A stretch of DNA of 64,000 nucleotides from Rhynchonema sp. JSB1_4 (Eukaryota; Nematoda; Chromadorea; Monhysterida; Xyalidae): assembly GCA_030248065.1 (NCBI GenBank), contig JASAMV010000742.1:62001-126000 (forward strand). Reading direction: 5' to 3'. The notes under the pieces are model-generated. The model saw only the letters and a program-made list of their open reading frames with translations. It had not been told where the DNA came from and did no database searches. This document shows, in pieces, positions 48,401-58,865 of this stretch. The position numbers and the translations under genes were made by a program. Every line of letters begins with the position of its first letter. Within the stretch, counting starts at the first letter, position 1.

Positions 48401-50204
48401 GAGGTGCCCGCGAGCCAGCAGAAAAATCGCCTTTTGCCAATAAATGGCCCGTAAACTCGGAATACACAATGAGCCAATTGACACCAGCATGGTGATGGAC
48501 AATAGACGTCAAACTGTGACATTCAGTGCTGGGGTTGGGGAAAAAGTGACTCGTTTCTCTTCGCTTTTGTTAGCTGATCTGAGATGGACAATTGTTACGG
48601 GGATAAATTATGGGGATGGGTTACACAGTGTTGACCAAATTAATGTTAGGTCATTGTTTTGCGATATTTCTGCACATTATACTGTATCTTGACAGGTTAC
48701 GCACTCATAAGAAATGGAACCAAACATCTAGTTGTAATTGGGCAACAAAAACATCTAAAATTAGGCTCCTTGACAATTTTGCTGGCTTTCTGTCCAAGCC
48801 AACTCTCTTGACACACAAAAAAGTAGTTTTCTGTTTCTTCAGGGCCGCTTAATGTCAGTGAATAAATACTGTTTTTAGACCGACAAAAGTGATACAGATT
48901 AGTAGCCTCCCCGAGCCCCGTGTTCCACAAAAGGTACTACATAATCCGGCAGGCTACATATTCGTGCCTGGTACGGAAACTCCACATTTGCTAAGCCGCT
49001 AGCGCCGAAAAGTTATCAACTTTTTATCACGAAAAACGCGACAGGTACAAATGACTGCATACCTTTCTGCTTTGCTTTATGAAAAACGAAGTCTTGCGTG
49101 ACAACAGTTCATATCATTATACTCTGCAGTTTATAAACGGATTTACTATGTGTTGGTTGTCAGAATTTGCTGATTATTTTCGCAACATTGGAGGAAAACT
49201 GATCATGTACAAAGACATGCACAATGTTACAAAAGTCACTACTTTCCTGTCTTGAGCTTGCCAGTACCGTACCCAAGATACGCCCGTATTTATATCAATA
49301 ATTGCTGTGTGCGCTGTGCTTGTGGACAGGGCTTCCTGTGAAGTGTTTCAATGCCGCTTGCAAACCATGAGCGGTTCGCGGCTGGCTAAACTTTCAAGAG
49401 AAAGTGCAACTGAGCTATAACCAGCACCAATAAGCACAATGAAACATCAGCGTACACTATATAGCCATCTGGTTTTAAAAATATATTGTCCGGTGTACTG
49501 TGGGATGAATGGATACCTTACGTAACCACACATCTGATGTGCCACATCGTACGAGCAACATCTAGCTGACCGCGGCATGACATTGTTAACTGACCGCGAC
49601 CACATGAACTGACAATGTGGTTTTAGTAACGGACTCTTTGCATAAAAGTTTAGTGTTTACAGGAAACTATGAACCGGAATTGACATGGATATCTGTACCG
49701 CTGTGGTTAGTCGAAGTTTGAGTGTGGCCGCCGGATAATTATGGAAATGATTGCTTTTTTGCAAAATGGATAGCCCGCTGCTTGAGACTTTTGCTAAGCC
49801 GCAAAATGATCACAGACCAAAATAGCCTCGACCTTTGTTTGCGAGCGCAATTTGCCTGATACAGACACGGTGATTAGGTCACCACATATCATTTCTTCAC
49901 AACTCGCCCGAATTATAATTCCACCACCCACATTGTTTATGTTACTTGGATAAAAAATGCGATCTACGGGTGTGCAATAGTAGTAGCGTATAACCAAACC
50001 GAAATATGGAAAGCTGAAAGTTTAGTATGCAAATTTCACAGGTTTTGCACTCATGGCAAGTGTCTTGGTTCTGAAAAGGGCGCGGGCGTGGGTTACGAAT
50101 AGAAAAATAAAAACCTGTAGGTGCACACAATATCACGTGGCAGCAACGGCAAAGTTTATAAATTGTAACCACAATTGTACGAAATCGTGCAACTGAAGAC
50201 TCAA
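45464..50204. other. 4.7-kb interval between divergent netrin and astacin genes
   Basis: No coding sequence, transposon ends or RNA gene was recognised. Promoters for both genes should lie here. A netrin gene commonly has long regulatory flanks, but no specific site can be supported. Confidence 0.55.
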
Positions 50205-52208
50205 ATGATGAAATTACTTGATTACCTTGCAGTGCTCGTCGTAGTTGTTTGTGTTTCCAAATCGGTTTGTGATCAAAACTCACAATTTTCAATTTGTAAA
50301 TTTCATTACGAATAGTCTAAACCAATGATTCATTTTTATGCCAAAAACGACAGCCAACTGCGTTTATCGAAGAAAGACTTTATCGGCGGGGCACGGATCC
50401 ACGCTGAGTCGAGTCGTCAAGAAATTAAGGGCCTGGAAGCCGAGCAGCAAAGTGATTTGTTTGAGGGTGACATCAACGATGAAGGATTAATGAAGGCAGC
50501 AAAGAAAGGCCGATCGAGGTTGGTTGATATTCTCAATTCTATTGAGTCCAACGTGCTGCATCGGTATTTACAATCGCAGGTTCAAGGCCAACACTGGGTC
50601 GCCAGTTGTGATTCCCAGTCACAAATACAATGCGAGCGTTCTCTGGCCCAGTGCACGCGTGCCATACGTCGTCGAACATTACTATCAGAAAAAAGAGTTG
50701 GGATTTTAAAATACTCAAAAGTAACTCAAAAATATCTGGAAACATATATTCACAGACGCAGAATGATGGCGAGCGCGATACTCGAGTTCGCAATGACGAC
50801 TTGCGTGACATTCGTGCCGAAACAGGACTCGGACGTGGATTATATTGCGATCAAACCGAATGCCGCACATCCGAAGAGGTGCAGCTCGAGGGTTGGAAGG
50901 GCAGGTCAGTCGGTAGAATTGGGATTTGTGTTTGTCGTCTGACTGAGCTTGAAAAAGTTTCTTTAGTTTTGTGTTTAACTGATTCTGTCTAATCATAGTT
51001 ATCAGAGAATGGAGGGTTGTATTAATTGGTCGGCAACTCCTGGACTTACATGTTGCTCCCATCGTCCCATCCAAGTGGCTGTGAGACCCGTCATCAAACA
51101 CTGTTTGATCAGTCATCCTTGTTGAGGGTGCACACACTGCATGGTATCAGTCGTGCAGCAACTGTAGCGAACTTTAAACGGGCTGTAATTTTCGACCATC
51201 TAGTCACACTAGCAGCATCTAGTCACACTGGTAGATGAGACGGTTCTTTACCAGGAATGCGTGTTTGACCAATTAGCGGCCTTCCTCCGCACAGGCGGCA
51301 AGCAATCGCTGGATTTGGGCGAATCGTGTGCGCATCGAGGCACGATCATACACGAAATGCGGATCAGAAAAAAAACAACAAAAAAAGATGGGGATTTGAT
51401 ACGTAGGAAGGAGAAAAAAAAAAAAAAAAAAAAAAACAAAAAAAAAAAAAACGAAATGATGCACACGCTTGGCTTCTATCACGAACAGTCACGTGAGGAC
51501 AGGGACAAGTACATCAAGATCAATTATGACAACATTGACAGAAAAATGCACAGTTGGTCCATTGGTGTACTAGTTGATGCGTTTATATGCATGTATAGTT
51601 GTGGAGTGAGTTGGTTTTGGCTACCCATTCGATCTGCTGTCACAGCCGAGCGGTGCATCAGGTCATCGTCAGTTCTCTTGCAACAGATGCCCAAAACATA
51701 CGACCTGGGTTTGAGTCACCACCATGCAGTGACTGATCGTGACCAACTTGCAGACCAGTTCAAGCCGTACAGCACCCCTGTGAAGGGATCGCCTTATGAT
51801 TACGGTAAGTGATTGTTTACACGTTTTTGTATCATCAAATTGTTCTCAGGACTTGACAGAACAAATTTTCCAAAATATTCTCGATTTTGTCAGGCTCAAT
51901 CACGCACTACAGCGAGTACGCATTTTCAATCAACAAAAGGGAGCCGTTGAAAACGATTGAAATGTTGCAAACCCCGGCACCAGAACAGTTGGAGATCGGC
52001 GCGGCCAGGGAAATTTTTAGCTTCAAAATGGGACAGCGACACGGTCTTTCGCAGATTGACATTGATAAAATCAATAAATTGTACCGTTGTGATGGAAAGG
52101 TGGCAGGTTAGTGGTGCACAACCACACGATGAAGTGACAAAATGAAATCTTCTAATCATGTTTTTTGCCTATCTTTCAGGTAGAGATGCCGTCGTGCCTC
52201 GCGATTGA
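50205..52208 (+). CDS. Astacin-family zinc metalloprotease, 8 exons, 359 aa, with disrupted zinc motif
   Basis: Secreted endopeptidase of the M12A family. Exons: 50205-50264, 50316-50518, 50580-50696, 50756-50904, 51295-51552, 51754-51804, 51894-52106, 52180-52208; 1080 nt in phase. The signal peptide is MMKLLDYLAVLVVVVCVSKS. A propeptide follows, and the catalytic domain starts about residue 103 at VLWPSARVPYVV. Also visible are ILEFAMTTCVTFVPK, RCSSRVGRAGGKQSLDLGESC, the glutamate-histidine segment MMHTLGFYHEQSREDRDKY, the Met-turn region GSITHYSEYAFS, and MGQRHGLSQIDIDKINKLY at the end. There are no EGF or CUB domains after the catalytic domain. The HExxH motif is split: 33 in-frame codons, lysine-rich, lie between its HE and MMH parts (51360-51458). 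A protease with this insert is unlikely to bind zinc normally. The alternatives are an inactivated gene copy, a sequencing artefact or a polymorphic insertion. No splice sites bound the insert. Confidence 0.88.
51360..51458 (+). mobile_element. Poly(A)-rich insertion with 8-bp duplication in the astacin zinc motif
   Basis: ACGAAATG occurs at 51352-51359 and again at 51451-51458. Between are 91 bp that begin CGGATCAG and end in two A-runs of roughly 22 and 13 bases. A 3' poly(A) run next to a target duplication is typical of retrotransposed RNA (LINE-driven). The total addition of 99 nt is a multiple of three, so the frame stays open. Confidence 0.75.
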
Positions 52209-52400
52209 CGGAAGAAAATGTTAAACTGTGCTCCTGGTCTTGAATAGTCCGCTTAGTCTTTGACCTTCATGTATCCAAAATCATATCTTTACTCAGGATC
52301 AGGAAATAAATCAGTCCACAATTTTCAATAGCACCATTAAATTCGTGAAATAGATAAGCAAGATAAAATTTGCAAATGAACACCCAGCACCACAATAACA

Positions 52401-55400
52401 TCACAACTGAGCGGTACCCGACCCATTTGTGCCATATATCGTAACCACCGCAGCACCCCCGATACCAAAGTTGTGTTGCAAGGCAAGCGTGCTGTTTGGC
52501 ACCTGAAAATCTTATGATTTGTAACATTTCGATCTTTGACACACAATCAAATGTTCAATAACTTGTCGTTTGCCAGCTTCGAGTCTGAGCTGAGTAACCA
52601 GTTCGTGACATTGACCGAGCCCTGTCGCGCCGATTGGGTGTCCTTTCGACAACAGGCCGCCGGATGGATTCACGACCACCGAGTCCCCGGTCCTGCGAGG
52701 AATTTCTGGATCGTTTTTTTGTTTTTGTAAATCAGGAATTTCTTCCCAAACCTGTATACACTGCCTCCATTCTGGTTTGTGACCCATTTTCCCTTTCTAT
52801 GAAAAGCGCCAGCGGTGCCCTCGGCAGTGAAACCCATTGCCTGATACATCAATAGTTCGTTGATCGAAAAACAATCGTGAACCTCGGCCACGTCGATTGA
52901 CTGGGGGTTGAGACCGAGCGTGCTGGAATACTTTTTCTGATTTTTTCTCAGTTTTGCAGCGGAAATAAGAATAGTTCAGCAGTTATCACTTATCAGTGCC
53001 ACAGTTCGCTTTTCGCGTGTAAAGCTCAGGAATCAAAACGTGAACAATCAAAAGGCGAAATTCAAAGCAGAGTATGGATTTAAAAAACGAGATCACCATT
53101 CAGTTTTTGATCGGTTTCTGGTACTTTCAGAGTGTACACACAGTACATGTACATACCCACCAGTCGAGAACTGGTTTGAGTGTTAATGAGTCTAGGAGTC
53201 CGATTTTCAACTGGTTTCTGTGGTATGTTAGTTATGAACTTTGAAGTAAAAGAACTCCGTGTAGCGAATACGGAAAATCTTTATTTCTCACACCTGTAGC
53301 ATTTCTGTGCGGCCGTTTTCGACATGTCATACCCACAGAGCGCCGCATAACCGTCCCTGAAACTCGAAGGCAAATCGGTGCACATGTGCTGCGTCAGAAT
53401 GGGCACGGCGCGTCGTCGTTTTTCGGCTGTCAAATTGGTCAGATACGATTGGGACACGAGCAATGCACTGGCACTGCCATCAGCAGTCAGGGAGGATTGA
53501 TGCACGGTGATGGGATCACAGATCATACGATCTGAGGTGGCCTGGAAATGGAGACAGGTTGTCCTCGCAATGGGTCGATATCAGCACTCTGTGACTTTTG
53601 TCAGGTGCAGCTCGAACGCATCGAGAACAAGGCAGTGCATGTACCATTAAACGTTTACTTGCACATTATCACCTTTTCGACGGTTGGCACCGGTCTGCCA
53701 AAGAAGCACGCATTTGGATTGGCCAGTCCGTGTTGTCGACTTTTGACAGCGATTTGTGCAAAGTCATCGAACGAACAATCATCGAGATGCGATTGTACGT
53801 ATTCGCGACCAGCCAGTGCAAACATGCGGATTACTTCGGATGTCATTCGGTTGAGACCGGCTAAAATGCTGAGATGTGATGTTTCAACAGCCGATGTTTC
53901 ACATGATCATTGTGAACGGAGCTCGTTGAATTTTTGGTAGGCGCAGGATTGGTCCAAATTCGAACAGGCTGTGCTCGAGCTCTTTATCATCACCCACTTA
54001 TCGGCGTCAACGTCTCCCCCTTGTTGTGCAGATGTTCCAATCGCTTGAAGTGCAATTCCACCGGGTCTTCACGATCCTCAAACTTTTTCGACAGCCCGCT
54101 TTCCATTTTCTCGAATCCCACCGCCATCACGCAATCGAAATTGCCTACATTTTCAGGACAAGTCATTTTAGTTCAACAAAAGAGAATTCTGAGAATATGT
54201 GTAACCTGATTGAATAAGATAACGCGCGAGCAGCAGCGCTGATGAAGCACTCGAACAATTGTTGTTGACGTTGAAGATCGGCACACCTAAAACATTCTGC
54301 CATCTGTGCATAACTGGATCTGAGGTTGGCGTCCTTCAAACTGTAATCGTTGCTCAATATACCCGAGCAGTGTTCGAACGGGATTCATTTTTAATCCCGG
54401 GATCGGGATCGGGATTGGGATCAAGAAATGGTCGGGACCGGGATCGGGATCGGGATCCCGGTTTTGAAAACCCGTGATCCCGGGATCGGGATCGGGATTG
54501 ACCAGATAGTCCAAAGGCAATAGTTTTCATCATTTTATGCATAAGATGCACGTTAATGTCACAGACAACCATGAAACATGTTTATCACACATGGATAAAC
54601 ACCCGCCGGAAACATTGATTAAAACCGATTGAAAATCGAGAATAGCTGATGACGGATATCAAAGATCATAATTGTAGTCGACCAATGGCAAAGCCTTTGA
54701 CAAAAAGACAAGCATTTCACCATTTTCTGGTTTCAACAGTATCTTTCGTCATCAAACAAATCAGCTGTACTGGAAAAGAGCTGTTCAGAAGGCACGCTCG
54801 TAAGTGGAGCGCTTAGATATTTGGAAGCTAGACGTGCCAGTCGCGGAAACTTTGTCTCATTTGTTGCCCACCATGACAACATTTCCTGGAAATTGAGTCC
54901 CTTCGTTCGATGCAACTTTGTGCCGTTTAGTTCTAGCTCGACTTGTTCGCGAGTGGTGGTGCTTGCGGTTTCATCATGCTTGGAATCAGCCGTCGAGCAC
55001 CTCTTAGGGGCGAGGCCACGCAAACACGATTGTGGGCCGCGGGTCAGCAATAATTCTATGTCCAATGACCGCCCCGCGTTTGCGTGGCCGCACTTGCGGG
55101 TCGCGCCGGTTTGCGGGTCACTTGAAACATTTATTTAGCAATCACACACAAAAATGAACCAATCAGCGCTATGTTACGGCAGTCTGCGACGTTGGCTGGA
55201 CGCGGATTGGTTAATTTTTGTGTGTTCAGCCAAACAAATGTTTCAAGTGACCCGCAAACCGCGACCCGCAAGTGCGGCATGCAAACACTCGGCGGTTGTT
55301 GGACATACAGAGTATTTTTCTGACCCGCTACCCGCGCCCGCGTTTGCATGGCCGCGCCCTTACAACAGCTTGGCGAACTATAATGATTGCATAATTTTTT

Positions 55401-55838
55401 ACTTTTTGTTCTCAAAACTTAATCCCGATCCCGCTACTTTTTTGGGCGGGATCGGGATCGGGATTGACTTTTTCAAAATGACGGGATCGGGATCGGGATC
55501 AGAAAAAGGGCCCGGGATCCCGGGATCGGGATCGGGATCCCGTTCGAACACTGTACCCGAGTGCCCCAACTCGTAGACCCCACGTTGTCCACAAGTCGGT
55601 TCCCCATAACAATAGCTGCACACAACGGCCTGTACGTTGTTGGTGTAATCAAGACCGGCATCAAGTAGCGCAGCACGACCTGTGGAACTTTGGCGAATCT
55701 TCGATATTCTTTTCGTGAATAACCAAATGGTGGTGCACCTGACTCCCTGACCATGTCCGGATAGTCCCACGCGTAGGAGTTGGGTTTTCGAAACGGAGTC
55801 ATGCCGACCCCGGCAACGTAAACGGGTTGTCGGCTCAT
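52401..55838 (-). CDS. daf-22: SCPx/DAF-22-type peroxisomal 3-ketoacyl-CoA thiolase, 9 exons, 429 aa
   Basis: It would cleave 3-ketoacyl-CoA in peroxisomal beta-oxidation; the nematode DAF-22 relative shortens ascaroside side chains. Exons: 55739-55838, 55557-55679, 54206-54286, 53998-54144, 53673-53860, 53294-53541, 52752-52922, 52563-52692, 52401-52502; 1290 nt in phase. Start [19 protein letters not shown]. The nucleophile is C85 in [18 protein letters not shown]. Further catalytic regions are [14 protein letters not shown] (H311) and [20 protein letters not shown] (H371), then [15 protein letters not shown]. There is no SCP2 domain. The C-terminus AQL is only a weak match to a PTS1 signal. 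The middle (exons 4-5) is more diverged than the rest, and the exon 7 acceptor was chosen so that the spacing before the catalytic VHDCF matches relatives. Intron 2 carries a hAT transposon. Confidence 0.92.
54733..55003 (-). pseudogene. hAT transposase C-terminal dimerisation domain, fragment
   Basis: The reading frame carries [20 protein letters not shown], then [20 protein letters not shown] and [13 protein letters not shown]. This is the hAT C-terminal motif pattern WW, P-LA-LA--YL, S---E--FS. Only about 90 residues remain; the catalytic part is gone, cut by the MITE at 55007. Its presence between hAT-type ends confirms the class of the surrounding element. Confidence 0.88.
55007..55359. 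mobile_element. PIF/Harbinger-like palindromic MITE nested in the hAT element
   Basis: TTA flanks both sides (55004-55006 and 55360-55362). The ends GGGGCGAGGCCACGCAAAC and their diverged complement contain GGCC...GCAAAC. The interior is itself a fold-back: AAACATTTATTTAG...CACACAAAAATGAACCAATC pairs with GATTGGTTAATTTTTGTGTG...AAATGTTTC around 55180. TTA is the usual Harbinger target. Confidence 0.75.
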
Positions 55839-56480
55839 GGTTATCTTCGGATTCTGGAACAAATATCTGCAGCAAAAATCACAAAAGTGGAACTTTTTTA
55901 GAAAATATTGGCTCACAAGCAGCAGCCATACAGTTTGCATGCAGCAGTTTGAACTGATAGCACGGCACAGCACACCGAAACCAGAAAATGATAACGACCT
56001 GCTTTGTACGATCAAAGTTCAATACAGAAATAATACTTTTATACATTTTTGCACAAATGGTGTGCAAAAGTTTGATCTATCACGAACATGTTTATAATCA
56101 CAGTGTTATGTACATACTACGAACACATTACATTTTTTCACAAGAAGAATATGACAAGAAAGGATTTATCCTTCATTTCTCAGGGACTAGCTTTTCAAAT
56201 AACTGAATTTCTACCATGCTAAAGACCCTTGTTAACGTCTATAAGAGTATTTACAGGGCAAGCGTAATGACTAAGTCGATTAATATGCACAAAAAATAGG
56301 CATTTATGTTTTTTGTTCGTTAGCGTAAATTATCGAATATAAAAACTCCTTGCCGAAAAGTATAGAGATAATAGAGATTAAAAAGTTTGTGGTTGGGATT
56401 TAAAAAATTTGTGGATATATTAAAAGCTAAAAACGCAGGATCCAAATGTTATGCCAGAATTTAGGTATACATATTGCGAT
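55839..56480. other. Interval upstream of the thiolase gene
   Basis: Nothing is recognised apart from the expected promoter region of the minus-strand thiolase. Confidence 0.5.
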
Positions 56481-58776
56481 CGTGAGACGATACCTCATCC
56501 CGAGCGATACCTCATGTTGCGCAGTACCTGATTCTGCGACAATACCTCATGTCCCTGTACCTCATTCTGCGACAATACCTCATGTCTCAGCGTCCCATAG
56601 TTAAGAGGGAACGAGCAGTTTCGTGCTGATTGTGTGCCGTTAGCATGGGTTGGGAAACTCAAACTTGGGTTGCACTTTTGTCTAATGGGTACGCACTCAC
56701 AGCATGCAAATATGAAGCTGAAGGTTGCAGCGATTGCGAAGGATCATGTGAACTGTAAATTGTGCACTGAGGTCAAACTACCCTCCTACAAGATGAACGT
56801 CATAATTTACACGCATTCGAAACTTTAGAAGCTTGTGAGAAAACAGTACGTCGCATGCCATTGAAACCATATATCAATCGAATCCGCTCGTCAAGACGCA
56901 TATGATGGTGCAAGGTAAAATGCTATTGGTTGGTTCACGTGACCACAAGACTGGTTAAGTATGCATGAAGTCCATGTGCGCATGCACCAGTGAGTGAAAA
57001 AGTAGCATAAAGCTGCACGTTTCGCAAATGTTTCCGCATAAAACAGTTCTACACCCCTGGTGTGAACGTTTCCAAGTATTATAGAACATAACTGATTCAC
57101 ATTCACTTCAGAGGATAAGCTCAGTTGGTCAAGGAACTCTGTCACAATAGTTTGTTGGAGGCTGTTATTGAGACGACGATTCCATATATTTTCCACAATG
57201 TGCACAATAATTGTTCATTTTAAGGCCTGGGGCGCAGCTGGTCATTTAGAGACCTAGACCACTATAATTATTATCACTGTGCTACGCAAGTTAGAGCTCT
57301 CTGTTACTTACTATTGGTTGTTATCATGCCCATTGCATGCGATTGCACGCAAGATCGCTTGCCACTTCTTGCCTGCTTAGCCACGAGCGCACTTCTCACT
57401 TGTTTTGAAGTATGAAATTAGAAATGAAATAAAGTATGTGTTTTTGATGCTAATTATTCAATAGTGATATGCCAAAACGCACGTTTTACCAAGCTAACGT
57501 ATGGTATGTATAATATGTACCTAGCTGGTGTCATAGCGAGAGCACTGTACTTTTCTCACTGCCGCACACGTTAGACCGCTGTGTTGCTATTAGTTGATAT
57601 CATGCACATTGGATGCGGCTGAGATCGCCATTTCTCTGTTGCCTTGCCTGCTAATGCCACTAACGCATGGTTTAGCTTAATCGGCCTGAACTAATCTCCT
57701 TTATTTAGCAATGTATACCTACTTTTATGCATTGCGGGCAGATGAATTACTGTTGACGCAATCAAAATGTTAAAAAAACTCACGTTTACCAAGGTAAGCA
57801 CCCATGTTCAGAGGTACGTACTATTTCAAAGTTTCAAAAGTTTTGGAATCCAGTATTGTTTGAGTACTGCACCTGGTTTTTACTTTAGAAAAAACTGGTT
57901 TATCAACTGACGTTTGCTGTGCCATTCGATTGTAGGTATTCCAGTGTTTTTGACGAAAATGTGAATTGGTATAACTGTTTATTTTTAGCTGGAAGCGATA
58001 AAATCTTCTTGAACACATCACCTCAGGTTGTATCAATACCATGCTACATACATTATACCGTGATTCATTTGGATGCTGTACCAGTTTGCAGCTATTGTCA
58101 CGCCCATCGCATGCGACAGCAACAGTTTTGTTGTCTGTCATTCCTTCCTTACTCCTAGTACGGATGCATGATCAGCTAGATACCGCCTTTTGACGCCACC
58201 TATTCAGAAAGGTATACTTTTGAAGGTCCTCTGCATTCAGTGGGGCGCCTTGTGACCACGCGCCGGTGTACTGCGCGCTTATAACGCTTATTCTATCGTG
58301 CTTTCTATCATTCATCTATGAAACACGTCACACTGCTCAACGTGCCCATGAAACATCAGTACGAACGACAGGCAAGTGTCTACTTCACGTAGCAACCGCC
58401 ACTTTGCCCGCATATCAAACTTCTGATAGACGGACACCAAGTGCCCATAAACGCACATTGCCACTTAACAAGCTCCTTATAGAGGGGCAAAAGGTGTGGT
58501 TTTTCACCGCCGGGCGCGAGCTAAACCAGCACCCCAAGTTAACTCCACATTCAGTTGCATTCGTGACGTGCAACTACGGGGCGCATGTTGCCCTTGGTTA
58601 CCAAGGCAACCAGTACACTGCATGAGGGTGTACGGTATTTCACGTGAGGTCTTTTCCATATGGCATGAGGTATTGTCGCAGCATGAGGTTTTTCGACTTG
58701 CGCATGAGGTACTGCGCAGCATGAGGTCTTTTCGCACATGAGGTATTGTCGCAGAATGAGGTACCGTCCCCGGACC
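56481..58776. mobile_element. Mutator-like element with TACCTCAT words, 11-bp TSD CATATTGCGAT
   Basis: CATATTGCGAT is repeated exactly at 56470-56480 and 58777-58787. The left end CGTGAGACGATACCTCATC and the complement of the right end, GGGTCCGGGGACGGTACCTC, share GACG(A/G)TACCTC. TACCTCAT words recur in 56489-56585 and, inverted, in 58645-58765. A 9-11 bp duplication fits MULEs. No transposase was recognised in the 2.3 kb interior, which includes two diverged copies of a block near 57280 and 57545. Confidence 0.72.
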
Positions 58777-58865
58777 CATATTGCGATGCTACTGCGTTTG
58801 GTGTTCCCTGATTTTCACCAAACACCAAATCCTCTCAATACAAACTCATTTCACAACGATAACAC

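Larger units (their letters stand above)
54368..55553. mobile_element. hAT transposon remnant with transposase fragment, TSD TACCCGAG
   Basis: Exact duplications TACCCGAG lie at 54360-54367 and 55554-55561. The inverted ends CAGTGTTCGAACGGGAT are perfect over 17 bp. Words GGGATCGGGATCGGGAT repeat behind both ends (54395-54500 and 55440-55540). It contains a transposase C-terminal fragment and a nested MITE. It lies in thiolase intron 2, three bases inside the donor. Confidence 0.95.

Noticed and set aside
51360..51458. The idea that the astacin insert is a small intron
   Set aside because: Neither GT-AG nor AT-AC boundaries occur at its edges, and the flanking 8-bp repeat fits an insertion better.
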